Positions 1 to 6,119 are shown, counted from the first letter of the stretch. The stretch: 6,711 nucleotides of DNA from SZAS-79 sp038211455 (GCA_038211455.1 JBBQVP010000219.1:1-6711); one strand, 5' to 3'. Program-made: numbers and translations. The notes: a model not told the origin generated them from the letters alone.

Positions 1-215
1 GCCGCCGCTCGATCGGCATGATCCTCGGGCTGTCGTCGATGATCATCGTGCTGGGGCAGATCGGTGGCCCGGTCGTGGCCGGCGTGTTCGCCGACTGGAC
101 GGGCAACTACCGTCTCGGGTTCACCGTGCTTGCGGTCATGGCCGGGCTCGGGTCGCTGTTCTTCCTGCTCGCCAAACGGCCCGACGCCCCGCTGCGCCAG
201 GCAGTCTCAGCCTGA
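1..215 (+). CDS. MFS transporter, C-terminal fragment (start lies outside window)
   Basis: This is the last 71 codons of a membrane transporter whose 5' part lies left of the window. The reading frame is open from base 3 (Arg-Arg-Ser-Ile-Gly-Met...) and ends at TGA 213-215. Two hydrophobic segments are visible. The first is rich in Gly, Met and Ile (LGLSSMIIVLGQIGGPVVAG) and is followed by the short loop FADWTGNYRLGF. The second is TVLAVMAGLGSLFFLLA, and a short basic tail KRPDAPLRQ closes the protein. The Gly-Pro-containing helix, the loop of the F-x-D-x-T-G-x-Y type and the final helix are what one sees in the last two transmembrane segments of 12-helix MFS permeases, so it should act in the inner membrane. 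The substrate cannot be inferred. It converges on the leftward 131-residue gene with a 9-nt overlap at the stop codons. It may serve the neighbouring catabolic-looking operon, but it is on the opposite strand. Confidence 0.75.
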   Translation, partial: RRSIGMILGLSSMIIVLGQIGGPVVAGVFADWTGNYRLGFTVLAVMAGLGSLFFLLAKRPDAPLRQAVSA

Positions 216-602
216 GACCAGCGCGGCAAGCACGCCGCGCAGCGGTTTTCCCGCCACGCAACCCAGCGCAGCCGCCGCGGCGTTGACGCGGGAGATCACG
301 CCGTTGTCATAGATGTCGCGCGCATCGCCGATGCGGGCGCTTGAATGCGCGACCGTGCCCGCGGCGATGCCATGTGCCTGAAGCATGGCCAGGGCCGCGA
401 TGCCGGCGTCGTCCTTGCCGATCCCGGCGTCGTTGAAAAACACCGCCGCGAGCGGGATTTCCAGCGCGATCTCTCCCGAACTCGTGCCGCCGTGCGAGCC
501 GGAGACGACGATCGCGCCCGCGTCCTGCAGCTCGAGGAGCGTGATCGAATCCATCGCAATCACGCGGTTAGCATGCCCCTGTGCGACGACCTCCTTGTAC
601 AT
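207..602 (-). CDS. Uncharacterised 131-aa protein, last gene of the SDR-OCD operon
   Basis: I do not recognise this family. The protein is 131 residues, soluble-looking and rich in Ala, Gly and Ile. It has no signal peptide or membrane helix and alternates predicted beta strands with helices. The most distinctive segments are VIAMDSITLLEL (about 14-25), VVSGSHGG (32-39) running into TSSGEIALEIP, VFFNDAGIGKDDAGI (54-68), TVAHSSARIGDARDIY (83-98) and GVISRVN (101-107). The Ser-His-Gly-Gly, Asn-Asp-Ala-Gly and Lys-Asp-Asp clusters look like ligand-binding or catalytic loops rather than structural filler. I chose ATG at 602 because AGGGA (610-614) sits 7 nt upstream and overlaps the preceding gene's stop, and because the protein-like sequence starts there. 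The longer open frame (to 782) is low-complexity out-of-frame translation of the neighbour. It lies 10 nt after the cyclodeaminase-family gene and is probably co-transcribed, which suggests a role in the same pathway. Its function is unknown. Confidence 0.8.
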   Translation of the reverse strand: MYKEVVAQGHANRVIAMDSITLLELQDAGAIVVSGSHGGTSSGEIALEIPLAAVFFNDAGIGKDDAGIAALAMLQAHGIAAGTVAHSSARIGDARDIYDNGVISRVNAAAAALGCVAGKPLRGVLAALVSG

Positions 603-612
603 GCGTGATTCC

Positions 613-1581
613 CTAAAGCGGCAGGCGGGTGCCGAGGTTGTTCGCGAGCGCGGTTTCGTACACCGCCTGCGCGGCGGCGAGGTCGGCCAGCGCGTGGCCG
701 GAGAAGAGGAACATGGTGCGCTGGGCGGGGGCGCTGCGGCCGGTCCACGCGCCCGAGCACATGTCGGCGAGGTCGGCTGCATAGGGGCCGCCGAAGGGCA
801 TGCGCCCGGTGCCCGTTAGCACGCGCGTTTGTTCGTGGTCGTCGGTGGTAAGGATGTCGAGCGCGCCAAAGCCGCGCCGGTCCCACGAGCGCCCCAGGTC
901 GACTGCGGCAACGAACGCGCCGGGGGCGAGCCAGTCAGTGTCGAGGAATTCAAGTTGTTCGGCGCCTTCGGGCACGGTGGTCACGACGACGTCCATGCCC
1001 TCCACCGCGGCGCGTGGCTCCGTCACCGCGCGGGCCTGCATTCCCAGCGCGCGCGCGGCGTCGACAAAGCGCGCGGCGCTCGCCGGGGTGCGGCTGCAGG
1101 CAACGACCGTGTCCAGGCGCGGCAGGACGAGGCGCAGCGCATCCAGGTGACTCACCGCCTGCACGCCGCAGCCGACGAAACCGATCGTGCGGCTGTCGGC
1201 GCGCGCAAGCGACTGCGCCGCGATTGCGCTCATCGCCGCGGTGCGCGTCGCCGTGATGCCGTTGCCGCCCATAATGGCCAGCGGCCGCCCGCTTGCGACC
1301 TCCGAGAGCAGGATCAGGCTGCAGATCGTCGGCCCGCTGGTCTGCGCGCTGGGGATAAGCCCGAACCACTTCATTCCCGCAAGCCCGGCGTCGCGCAGCA
1401 CCCCGGGCTTGGCCTGGAACAGGTGACCCGGGCCGATCATCAGCACCGACTTGGACGCGGCCTCGGCGCTGCCGCGTGCCTTGGCGGAAAACGCCGCGGC
1501 AACCACGTCGCGCAGCCGCCCGAGGGGGATCCCGGCACCGGCCACCTGGGCCTCGCTGAGATAGAGGATCTCGTCCGCCAC
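613..1581 (-). CDS. Ornithine cyclodeaminase / mu-crystallin family protein
   Basis: This 322-residue NAD(P)-dependent protein belongs to the ornithine cyclodeaminase/mu-crystallin family, whose usual length is 310-350. Members include ornithine and lysine cyclodeaminases, alanine dehydrogenase, ketimine reductases and amino-acid synthases such as SbnB. Family marks, in order, are the G-M-K-W segment with Lys71, the T-S-G-P...LILLSEVASGRPLAIM region (about 81-104), ITATRTAAMSAIAAQSLAR (109-127, with Arg113), and the Rossmann dinucleotide loop GCGVQA (137-142) after strand TIGFV. An Asp in AAVDLG (228) falls in the region of the family's catalytic acid, which I have not aligned. The C-terminal NNLGTRLPL is typical of the family. 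The start is GTG at 1581, 2 nt past the SDR stop at 1584-1586. There is no strong ribosome site at that point, so translational coupling is likely. Residues upstream of this GTG are out-of-frame SDR sequence. The exact substrate cannot be assigned: ornithine is only the family namesake. Confidence 0.9.
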   Translation of the reverse strand: MADEILYLSEAQVAGAGIPLGRLRDVVAAAFSAKARGSAEAASKSVLMIGPGHLFQAKPGVLRDAGLAGMKWFGLIPSAQTSGPTICSLILLSEVASGRPLAIMGGNGITATRTAAMSAIAAQSLARADSRTIGFVGCGVQAVSHLDALRLVLPRLDTVVACSRTPASAARFVDAARALGMQARAVTEPRAAVEGMDVVVTTVPEGAEQLEFLDTDWLAPGAFVAAVDLGRSWDRRGFGALDILTTDDHEQTRVLTGTGRMPFGGPYAADLADMCSGAWTGRSAPAQRTMFLFSGHALADLAAAQAVYETALANNLGTRLPL

Positions 1582-1583
1582 AA

Positions 1584-2357
1584 TCAGAACAGAGCGTACC
1601 CGCCGTCGATCAGGAAGGTGTCGCCGGTGTGATAGCTCGAGGCCGAGCTCATGAGGTAGACGGCAATCCCGCCGAAATCGGCCCCGGTGCCCCAGCGCCT
1701 GACCGGGATGCGCGGCAGCACGTTGTTGCGGAACTTTTCGTTCGCGACTGCGTTGGCCGTCATGTTGGTCTCGATCCAGCCGGGCAGGATCGAATTGGCG
1801 CGGATCCCGTGGCGCGCGAGTTCGACCGCCAGCCCGCGCACCATCGAGATCATTCCGCCCTTGGTCGCCCCGTAGTGTTCGCTGCGCGCGGCGCCTTCGA
1901 TCGCCGCGAGCGAGGCCGTGCCGGCCAGAGATCCGCCGCCACCACGTTCGATCATGTGGCGCGTCGCTGCGCGAAAGGTGTAGAACGCGCCGTCGAGGTT
2001 GACGCGCAGGACGCGGTGCCATTCCTCGCTCGTCATGTCGGCAAACGAATGGTTGCCGCGCCCGCTCACGCCTGCGTTGGCAAAGCAGCCGTCGACCCGG
2101 CCAAGCTTCGCCACCGTCTCGGCGAACGCCGCATCGACGGCCTTCTCGTCGCCTACGTCGCATTCCAGCGCGAGGATTTTCCGCCCGGTCTTGTCCAGTC
2201 GCGCCTGTGCCGCCTTGTTCTTGGCCGCGTTGGTGCCCCAGATCGCGACATCGGCGCCGGCCTCGGCCACCGCTTCCGCCATGCCCAGGCCGATGCCGCT
2301 GTTGCCGCCGGTGACCAGCGCCACTTTTCCCGTCAGGTCGAATGCCTTGTATGCCAC
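1584..2357 (-). CDS. SDR family NAD(P)-dependent oxidoreductase
   Basis: This is a classical short-chain dehydrogenase/reductase of 257 residues (usual 240-270) with a Rossmann fold, cytoplasmic. The cofactor loop is TGGNSGIG (16-23), followed by the adenine-ring strand end ECDVGD (65-70) and FANAG (92-96, the NNAG position). The Asn-Ser-Tyr-Lys catalytic tetrad is visible as Asn120 (RVNLDG), Ser149 (GTASL), Tyr162 and Lys166 (YGATK). The substrate-side PGWIETNMT (192-200) and the family C-terminal block GDTFLIDGGYALF are present. The first strand ends Val-Ala-Ile-Trp-Gly-Thr-Asn, with no acidic residue there, which hints at NADP(H) rather than NAD(H), though weakly. The start is GTG 2357, preceded by an excellent Shine-Dalgarno sequence; the open frame runs up to 2444 but that extension has no family resemblance. 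It is the first gene of the operon SDR, cyclodeaminase family, 131-residue protein. The substrate is unknown. Confidence 0.92.
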   Translation of the reverse strand: MAYKAFDLTGKVALVTGGNSGIGLGMAEAVAEAGADVAIWGTNAAKNKAAQARLDKTGRKILALECDVGDEKAVDAAFAETVAKLGRVDGCFANAGVSGRGNHSFADMTSEEWHRVLRVNLDGAFYTFRAATRHMIERGGGGSLAGTASLAAIEGAARSEHYGATKGGMISMVRGLAVELARHGIRANSILPGWIETNMTANAVANEKFRNNVLPRIPVRRWGTGADFGGIAVYLMSSASSYHTGDTFLIDGGYALF

Positions 2358-2361
2358 GTTT

Positions 2362-2369
2362 CCCTCCCC
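2362..2369 (-). promoter_or_regulatory. Strong ribosome-binding site of the SDR gene
   Basis: On the minus strand this reads GGGGAGGG, ending 4 nt before GTG 2357. It decides the start: a non-ATG codon is chosen over the upstream in-frame ATG at 2444 because of this match to the anti-Shine-Dalgarno sequence and because SDR homology begins here. Confidence 0.8.
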
Positions 2370-2385
2370 GGTTTCTGACCACGCT

Positions 2386-2423
2386 TTTTGCAGACAGCGA
2401 TCGTACACCCCGCGACTGCAAAA
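2386..2423. promoter_or_regulatory. Candidate operator: 8-bp inverted repeat in the divergent intergenic region
   Basis: TTTTGCAG at 2386-2393 is repeated as its exact reverse complement CTGCAAAA at 2416-2423. The arms are 30 bp apart, close to three helical turns, so both face the same side of the DNA. The dyad lies 29-66 bp upstream of the SDR start and 85-122 bp upstream of the tautomerase start, where a regulator could control both divergent genes. A smaller palindrome CGATCG (2398-2403) sits between the arms. No regulator gene for this operon is in the window, and no clear -35/-10 pair could be matched. Chance occurrence of one 8-bp dyad in 150 bp is not negligible. Confidence 0.35.
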
Positions 2424-2495
2424 TGAGGCCCACGCGCAACGCATGCTGCGCTACGCTGTGCGCCGTCATCCCAAACCCCGTCGACGCACAACCCA

Positions 2496-2501
2496 AAGGA
2501 G
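2496..2501 (+). promoter_or_regulatory. Ribosome-binding site of the tautomerase gene
   Basis: AAGGAG lies 6 nt before ATG 2508. This fixes the start so that Pro follows the initiator Met, as the tautomerase mechanism requires. Confidence 0.8.
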
Positions 2502-2507
2502 ATCCAG

Positions 2508-2696
2508 ATGCCCCTGATCCATGTCAGTTTGTTCGAAGGCCGCACTGTCGAACAGAAACGCGAGTTCGTCACTGCCGTTACTGCCGAAGCCTCGCGTACC
2601 CTCAAATGCCCGCCGGAATCGGTCGACATCATCTTCGAGGATGTGAAGAAATCCGACTGGGCAAGCGGCGGAAAGCTCGCGTCCGACCCCAAGTAA
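2508..2696 (+). CDS. 4-oxalocrotonate tautomerase family protein
   Basis: This is a small tautomerase-superfamily protein: 62 codons, 61 residues after Met removal, the standard size of 4-oxalocrotonate tautomerase subunits, which form hexamers. The second codon gives Pro1, the catalytic general base once Met is cleaved. Arg11 is present in LFEGRTVEQKR, as in XylH-type enzymes. The central helix, the second strand VDIIFEDV and the C-terminal GGKLASD hairpin region match the fold. Two other classical active-site positions differ: the residue aligned with Arg39 is Asp (SVDIIFE) and that aligned with Phe50 is Trp (KKSDWASGG). The subunit is therefore probably an active Pro1 tautomerase but with a substrate other than 2-hydroxymuconate. 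It is the only complete rightward gene and is divergent from the SDR operon across 150 bp. No aromatic meta-cleavage genes are in view. Confidence 0.9.
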   Translation: MPLIHVSLFEGRTVEQKREFVTAVTAEASRTLKCPPESVDIIFEDVKKSDWASGGKLASDPK

Positions 2697-2805
2697 TCTG
2701 AAACTTTATTTGTAGAAAATCACCGCCCGGAGCGGCCTGCACGGTAATTTGTGTATCGATAAAGATACAATCTGCGTTTAAAATCCTGCACCTGCCCCGC
2801 GCCGC
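2697..2805. other. AT-richer intergenic stretch with two small dyads
   Basis: This 109-bp convergent gap lies between the tautomerase stop and the eutC stop and is AT-richer than its surroundings. It holds CCGC/GCGG (2723-2726 / 2732-2735, 5-nt loop) and a perfect 6-bp dyad TGTATC/GATACA (2752-2757 / 2764-2769, loop GATAAA). Read leftward, the first hairpin is followed by TGATTTTCT, so it could weakly end the eut transcript. Neither dyad is a convincing intrinsic terminator. No gene is visible here. Confidence 0.4.
2720..2735 (-). terminator. Weak candidate terminator for the eutBC transcript
   Basis: On the minus strand, about 70 nt after the eutC stop, CCGC-TCCGG-GCGG can form a 4-bp GC stem and is followed by a short T-rich run (TGATTTTCT). 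The stem is short and the U tract imperfect, so this is a low-confidence call. It is the best terminator-like structure in the convergent gap. Confidence 0.2.
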
Positions 2806-3585
2806 CTACCCGGGTAGCTGCGGCTCCGCCTGCTCGCTCTCATCTTTGAGTGCGATCCCGGTGACCCCGCGCCGCAACCCTTCGCTCACCAGCCAGTCGA
2901 GCTTTTCCGCCGCGGCCGCGTAGCCAAGTCCGGCGGGTCGGATATTGGAGATGCAGTTGCGTTCGGCGTCCGTGCGTCCGATTTTCGGCGCATAGGTGAG
3001 ATACGCGCCGAGGCTGTCGGGCGAGGACAGTCCGGGGCGCTCGCCGATCAGCACGACGACGAAGCGTGCGCCCAGGCGTTCACCGATCTCGTCGCCGAGC
3101 GCGACTCGGCCCTGCACTGCCACGACGACCGGCACCGTATCCCAGCGCGGGGAGAGCTCGCGCAGGCACGCGAGCAGCGGCGGAACGTGCGTCTGCACGG
3201 CCAGCGCCGAGAGGCCATCTTCGATGGCCACGACCACCTCGGCCACCTCGGCCACCCCTGGATTGCCGCGCGCGGCATCAAGCCGACCGGCGCTCTCGGC
3301 ATCGAGGCGGCGCCCGAGATCCGGCCGTGTGAGGTAGGTCGCCCGATCGTACGCCGCGCTGCGCACGTGCAGCGGCGCGTAGCCCGCGCGACGCAGTGCG
3401 GCGTCGAGCGCATCCAAGTCGAGGGGCAGGTGCACCGCGTCGCGCGCCCGGGCGTGCGCAAGGCCGAAGGACAACACCTCGCGGGTCGGCCACCCCGGAC
3501 CGGCGCGGCCGAGCGCGATGCGCGCCGGCGTAAAGCGGCGCAGAGCCTCCCATGGGTCGGCGGGAACCGGGCGGTCGTCGCTCAT
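2806..3585 (-). CDS. eutC: Ethanolamine ammonia-lyase, small subunit (EutC)
   Basis: This is the small (light) subunit of adenosylcobalamin-dependent ethanolamine ammonia-lyase, 259 residues, which together with EutB binds the cofactor's corrin and nucleotide portion. Family marks are RFTPARIALGRAG (17-29), the LAHARARDAVH segment (42-52), VVVAIEDGLSALAV (117-130), VVVLIGERPGLSSPDSLGAY (176-195) and ERNCISNIRPAGLGYAAAA (208-226). The N-terminus is shorter than in enterobacterial EutC (about 295 residues), lacking much of the extension seen there; this length is common outside enterics. ATG 3585 overlaps the eutB TGA (ATGA, 4 nt), so translation is coupled and the two subunits should be made in step. 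The open frame upstream to 3882 is out-of-frame eutB sequence. The C-terminus ends in an acidic, Gln- and Pro-containing tail. No eutA reactivase, eutH permease or shell gene follows within the window. Confidence 0.96.
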   Translation of the reverse strand: MSDDRPVPADPWEALRRFTPARIALGRAGPGWPTREVLSFGLAHARARDAVHLPLDLDALDAALRRAGYAPLHVRSAAYDRATYLTRPDLGRRLDAESAGRLDAARGNPGVAEVAEVVVAIEDGLSALAVQTHVPPLLACLRELSPRWDTVPVVVAVQGRVALGDEIGERLGARFVVVLIGERPGLSSPDSLGAYLTYAPKIGRTDAERNCISNIRPAGLGYAAAAEKLDWLVSEGLRRGVTGIALKDESEQAEPQLPG

Positions 3586-4973
3586 TTTTTGCCGAGCTCC
3601 GCGACCGCGGCCAGCAGCCGGTTCGAGCCGCCATGCGGCAGCAGCATTCCTTCCGCGTCGATCAGCTGCATCTTCGCCAGCCACTCCTCGAATTCCGGCG
3701 CGCGCTTCAGGCCCAGCACGTTGCGCAAGTACAGCGCGTCGTGGAACGAGGTGCTCTGGTAATTGAGCATCACGTCGTCGCTGCCGGGCACGCCCATGAT
3801 GAAACTCACGCCCGCGGCGCCAAGCAGGGTGAGCAGGGTATCCATGTCGTCCTGGTCGGCCTCGGCATGGTTGGTGTAACACACGTCCACGCCCAGCGGC
3901 ACGCCGAGCAGCTTGCCGCAGAAGTGATCCTCCAGTCCCGCGCGGATGATCTGCTTCGCATCGTAGAGATACTCCGGGCCGATGAAGCCCACCACGCTGT
4001 TGGTGAGCAGGGGCTTGAAATGGCGTGCCACGCCATAGGAACGCGCCTCAAGCGTCTGCTGGTCGACGCCGTGATGCGCCTCAGCTGAGAGCGCGCTGCC
4101 CTGGCCGGTCTCGAAATACATCACGTTGTCCCCAAGCGTCCCGCGTCCGAGCGACAGCGCGGCGGCGCGCGCCTCGGCGAGAAGCGCCAGGCTGATGCCG
4201 AAACTTTCGTTGGCTTTCTGTGTGCCCGCGATCGACTGGAACACGAGATCCACCGGCGCGCCGGCGGCGATGCCGCGCAGCTGGTTGGTGACGTGGGTCA
4301 GCACGCAGGACTGGGTGGGGATGTCGAAGCGGCGGATGAGTTCGTCCAGCATGCGCCACAGCGCCATGAACGCAGGCAGTCCGTCCCCCGCGGGATTGAT
4401 GCCGATGACCGCGTCTCCGCAGCCGTAAAGGAGGCCATCGAGGATCGAAGCCGCGATGCCACGTGCATCGTCGGTCGGATGGTTGGGCTGGATCCGCACC
4501 GCGAGGCGTCCGGGCAGTCCGATGGTGTTGCGAAACCGGGTGGTCACGCGGCATTTCTTCGCCACCAGGATCAGGTCCTGGTTGCGCATGAGCTTCGATA
4601 CCGCGGCCGCCATCTCCGGCGTGAGGCCCGGGGCCAGCGCGGCGAGCACCGCGGAATCGGTGTCCTCCGACAACAGCCAGTCGCGAAAGTCGCCGACCGC
4701 CAGGTGCGCCACCGGCGCGAACGCGCCCGCGTCGTGGGTATCCAGGATCAGACGCGTGACTTCGTCGGTCTCGTAGGGCACGACCGCCTCGCTGAGAAAC
4801 CGAGCGAGCGGCAGCTCGGCCAGCGCCATGCGCGCGGCCATGCGCTCGGCCGCGCTGGCCGCGGCGATGCCTGCAAGCACGTCGCCCGAGCGCAGCGGTG
4901 TTGCCTTCGCCAGCAGGTCGCGCAGGTCGGCGAAGCGCCAGTTGACTCCGCCTGCACTGTGCGTCGTGCTCAT
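3582..4973 (-). CDS. eutB: Ethanolamine ammonia-lyase, large subunit (EutB)
   Basis: This is the catalytic large subunit of ethanolamine ammonia-lyase (EC 4.3.1.7), which uses an adenosylcobalamin radical to split ethanolamine into acetaldehyde and ammonia in the cytoplasm. It has 463 residues; E. coli EutB has about 453. A TIM-barrel order of blocks is recognisable, and the known substrate-contact residues are all present: Arg160 and Gln162 in AVRIQPNHP, Asn193 in VIGINPAGDG, Glu288 in YFETGQGS, Asp363 in GVDVCYTNHAEADQDD and Met393 in FIMGVPGSDDVMLNYQ (E. coli 160, 162, 193, 287, 362, 392). The start is ATG 4973. No strong ribosome site is visible, and the gene begins 33 nt after the stop of the upstream transporter, so it may be read from the sulfur module's transcript. 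Without microcompartment genes nearby it is probably an assimilatory, nitrogen-acquiring system, with acetaldehyde oxidised by an enzyme encoded elsewhere. The active site appears intact. Confidence 0.97.
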   Translation of the reverse strand: MSTTHSAGGVNWRFADLRDLLAKATPLRSGDVLAGIAAASAAERMAARMALAELPLARFLSEAVVPYETDEVTRLILDTHDAGAFAPVAHLAVGDFRDWLLSEDTDSAVLAALAPGLTPEMAAAVSKLMRNQDLILVAKKCRVTTRFRNTIGLPGRLAVRIQPNHPTDDARGIAASILDGLLYGCGDAVIGINPAGDGLPAFMALWRMLDELIRRFDIPTQSCVLTHVTNQLRGIAAGAPVDLVFQSIAGTQKANESFGISLALLAEARAAALSLGRGTLGDNVMYFETGQGSALSAEAHHGVDQQTLEARSYGVARHFKPLLTNSVVGFIGPEYLYDAKQIIRAGLEDHFCGKLLGVPLGVDVCYTNHAEADQDDMDTLLTLLGAAGVSFIMGVPGSDDVMLNYQSTSFHDALYLRNVLGLKRAPEFEEWLAKMQLIDAEGMLLPHGGSNRLLAAVAELGKK

Positions 4974-5006
4974 GGCGGCAGTTTATGGGTTATGCCGGCG
5001 GCCTGC

Positions 5007-6119
5007 CTACCTCGACATGCGCCAGTACTGCCACTTCATCGTCGCCGCAGAGCCCGCGATGATCGCCGCAAACGTGAGAATCGAGCCCAGCGCGAGGGTG
5101 GAGAAGCCGGTAATTCCCTGGCCAACGGTGCAACCGAGCGCGGTCACCCCGCCGAACCCCATGAGCACTCCACCGATCATGTGATTGGCCGTGTCCTCAG
5201 CGTCGCGGAAAGTTTCCCAGCGGAAGGTGCGTGTGGCGAGCGAATACGCGATTGAGCCGGCGACCACGCCGGACGCGGAGGCGATGCCGAAGGTCACGAT
5301 CCGCGAGGTATCGGTCCAGAACATCAGGTATTCAAGCGTGTAGGCCATCGGTGCAACGAACGAGAACGACTCCATGCGCCCGGAGTTGGTGGCGACGAAC
5401 ACCTCTTCCAGCGTCTTGGGGTCTTCTGCGACATAGCCGATCCTGCCGCTGACGTACCAGCCGGCCACGATCACCAGTCCGGTCACGACGCCGCCCAGCG
5501 TAAAGTCGAAATTTTCGCGCACCTCCCTTGAGGCATAGACGAACGCGATCAGTCCGCCGCCCAGCAGCAGGCTCATGGCCAGGATCCAGGTCTTCAACTC
5601 GCCGCCCAGCAGCCGGGCGAAGATCGCTGGCAGATCCTGGTTGCCGGCCAGCGTGATGGATGCAGTATCGAGCACGCCGGCCCGGAAGGCGCCGAACAGG
5701 CCTTTCAGGGTCATGTAGGCCGCGATGCCAAGAAACATGAACACCACCACCGACTTGAGGTTGCCACCACCGATCCGGATCAGGGTCTTCGAGCCGCAGC
5801 CCGAGCCGAGCGTCATGCCGATGCCAAACAGGCCGCCACCGACGAGATAGGACAGCCAGGTGAAGCGCGGCGCCTGGTAGAGCGATTTCGACAGGTCCAC
5901 GACGCCGGCGAGGTGGAGCGCATTGGCGCCCAGGATCGCGACGGCAATGGCGAGCAGCCACATGCGCAGGCGGCTCGTGTCACCCATGTTCACCCAGTCC
6001 GACACGGCACCCATGGTGCAGAAGTTGGTCTTCGCGCCGACCGCGCCGAACACAAACGCAAGGGCAAACGCACCGCCTGCGACATAGGGTGCAAGCTGCG
6101 CCGGACTGACCTCACTCAC
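5007..6119 (-). CDS. YeeE/YedE (TsuA-type) sulfur transporter
   Basis: This is an inner-membrane protein of 370 residues and about nine hydrophobic segments, of the YeeE/YedE family. Characterised members (TsuA/YeeE) take up thiosulfate by passing it along conserved cysteines; YedE relatives are linked to selenium. The cysteines in the family's internal-repeat motifs are visible: Cys34 in AKTNFCTMGA, Cys108 in GSGCGSKTLIRIGGGN and Cys330 in ALGCTVGQGITGFS. The paired Gly-rich loops around Cys108 and Cys330 reflect the pseudo-two-fold repeat. A hydrophilic stretch around 225-255 is a likely loop. The start is GTG 6119, with GGAAG (6127-6131) 7 nt upstream overlapping the end of tusA. The 4-nt gap indicates co-translation with the TusA-like carrier, the usual partner that receives the imported sulfur. 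Thiosulfate is the most likely substrate; selenium or other sulfur species are not excluded. It is followed by eutB after 33 nt. Confidence 0.92.
   Translation of the reverse strand: MSEVSPAQLAPYVAGGAFALAFVFGAVGAKTNFCTMGAVSDWVNMGDTSRLRMWLLAIAVAILGANALHLAGVVDLSKSLYQAPRFTWLSYLVGGGLFGIGMTLGSGCGSKTLIRIGGGNLKSVVVFMFLGIAAYMTLKGLFGAFRAGVLDTASITLAGNQDLPAIFARLLGGELKTWILAMSLLLGGGLIAFVYASREVRENFDFTLGGVVTGLVIVAGWYVSGRIGYVAEDPKTLEEVFVATNSGRMESFSFVAPMAYTLEYLMFWTDTSRIVTFGIASASGVVAGSIAYSLATRTFRWETFRDAEDTANHMIGGVLMGFGGVTALGCTVGQGITGFSTLALGSILTFAAIIAGSAATMKWQYWRMSR

Noticed and set aside
603..782. N-terminal extension of the 131-residue protein.
   Set aside because: The extra residues are Pro/Ala/Arg/Ser-rich out-of-frame translation of the cyclodeaminase-family gene. 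The ATG at 602 has a good ribosome site.
829..2378. Long rightward open frames (829-1632, 1629-2378) antisense to the cyclodeaminase-family and SDR genes.
   Set aside because: The composition is typical of antisense shadows, with no ribosome sites of note and no recognisable motif.
2358..2444. 29-residue N-terminal extension of the SDR from an upstream ATG.
   Set aside because: It has no SDR resemblance, and it would swallow the strong Shine-Dalgarno sequence and the dyad that precede GTG 2357.
613..2496. A single 627-codon leftward open frame that would fuse an Arg/Gly-rich N-terminal half to the cyclodeaminase-family protein.
   Set aside because: The N-terminal half is the SDR gene read in the wrong frame (low-complexity Arg/Gly/Ala). 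The family sequence begins only at about 1581, just after the SDR stop, where a GTG start exists.
2333..2692. 119-codon leftward frame antisense to the tautomerase, and a rightward 119-codon frame (2342-2701) overlapping it.
   Set aside because: Both conflict with the clearly supported 62-codon tautomerase gene, which has a ribosome site and family residues. Neither frame has protein-like character.
3586..3882. N-terminal extension of EutC.
   Set aside because: It is out-of-frame eutB sequence. The ATGA overlap start gives a normal EutC N-terminus.
4974..5006. Cobalamin riboswitch or dedicated promoter before the B12-dependent eutB.
   Set aside because: The gap is only 33 nt, far too short for a cobalamin riboswitch, and no convincing -35/-10 pair is visible.
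4293..5255. 320-codon rightward open frame antisense to eutB and the yeeE-type gene.
   Set aside because: It is Arg/His/Gly-rich with no domain character and spans two well-supported genes. Long antisense frames are expected in GC-rich coding DNA.
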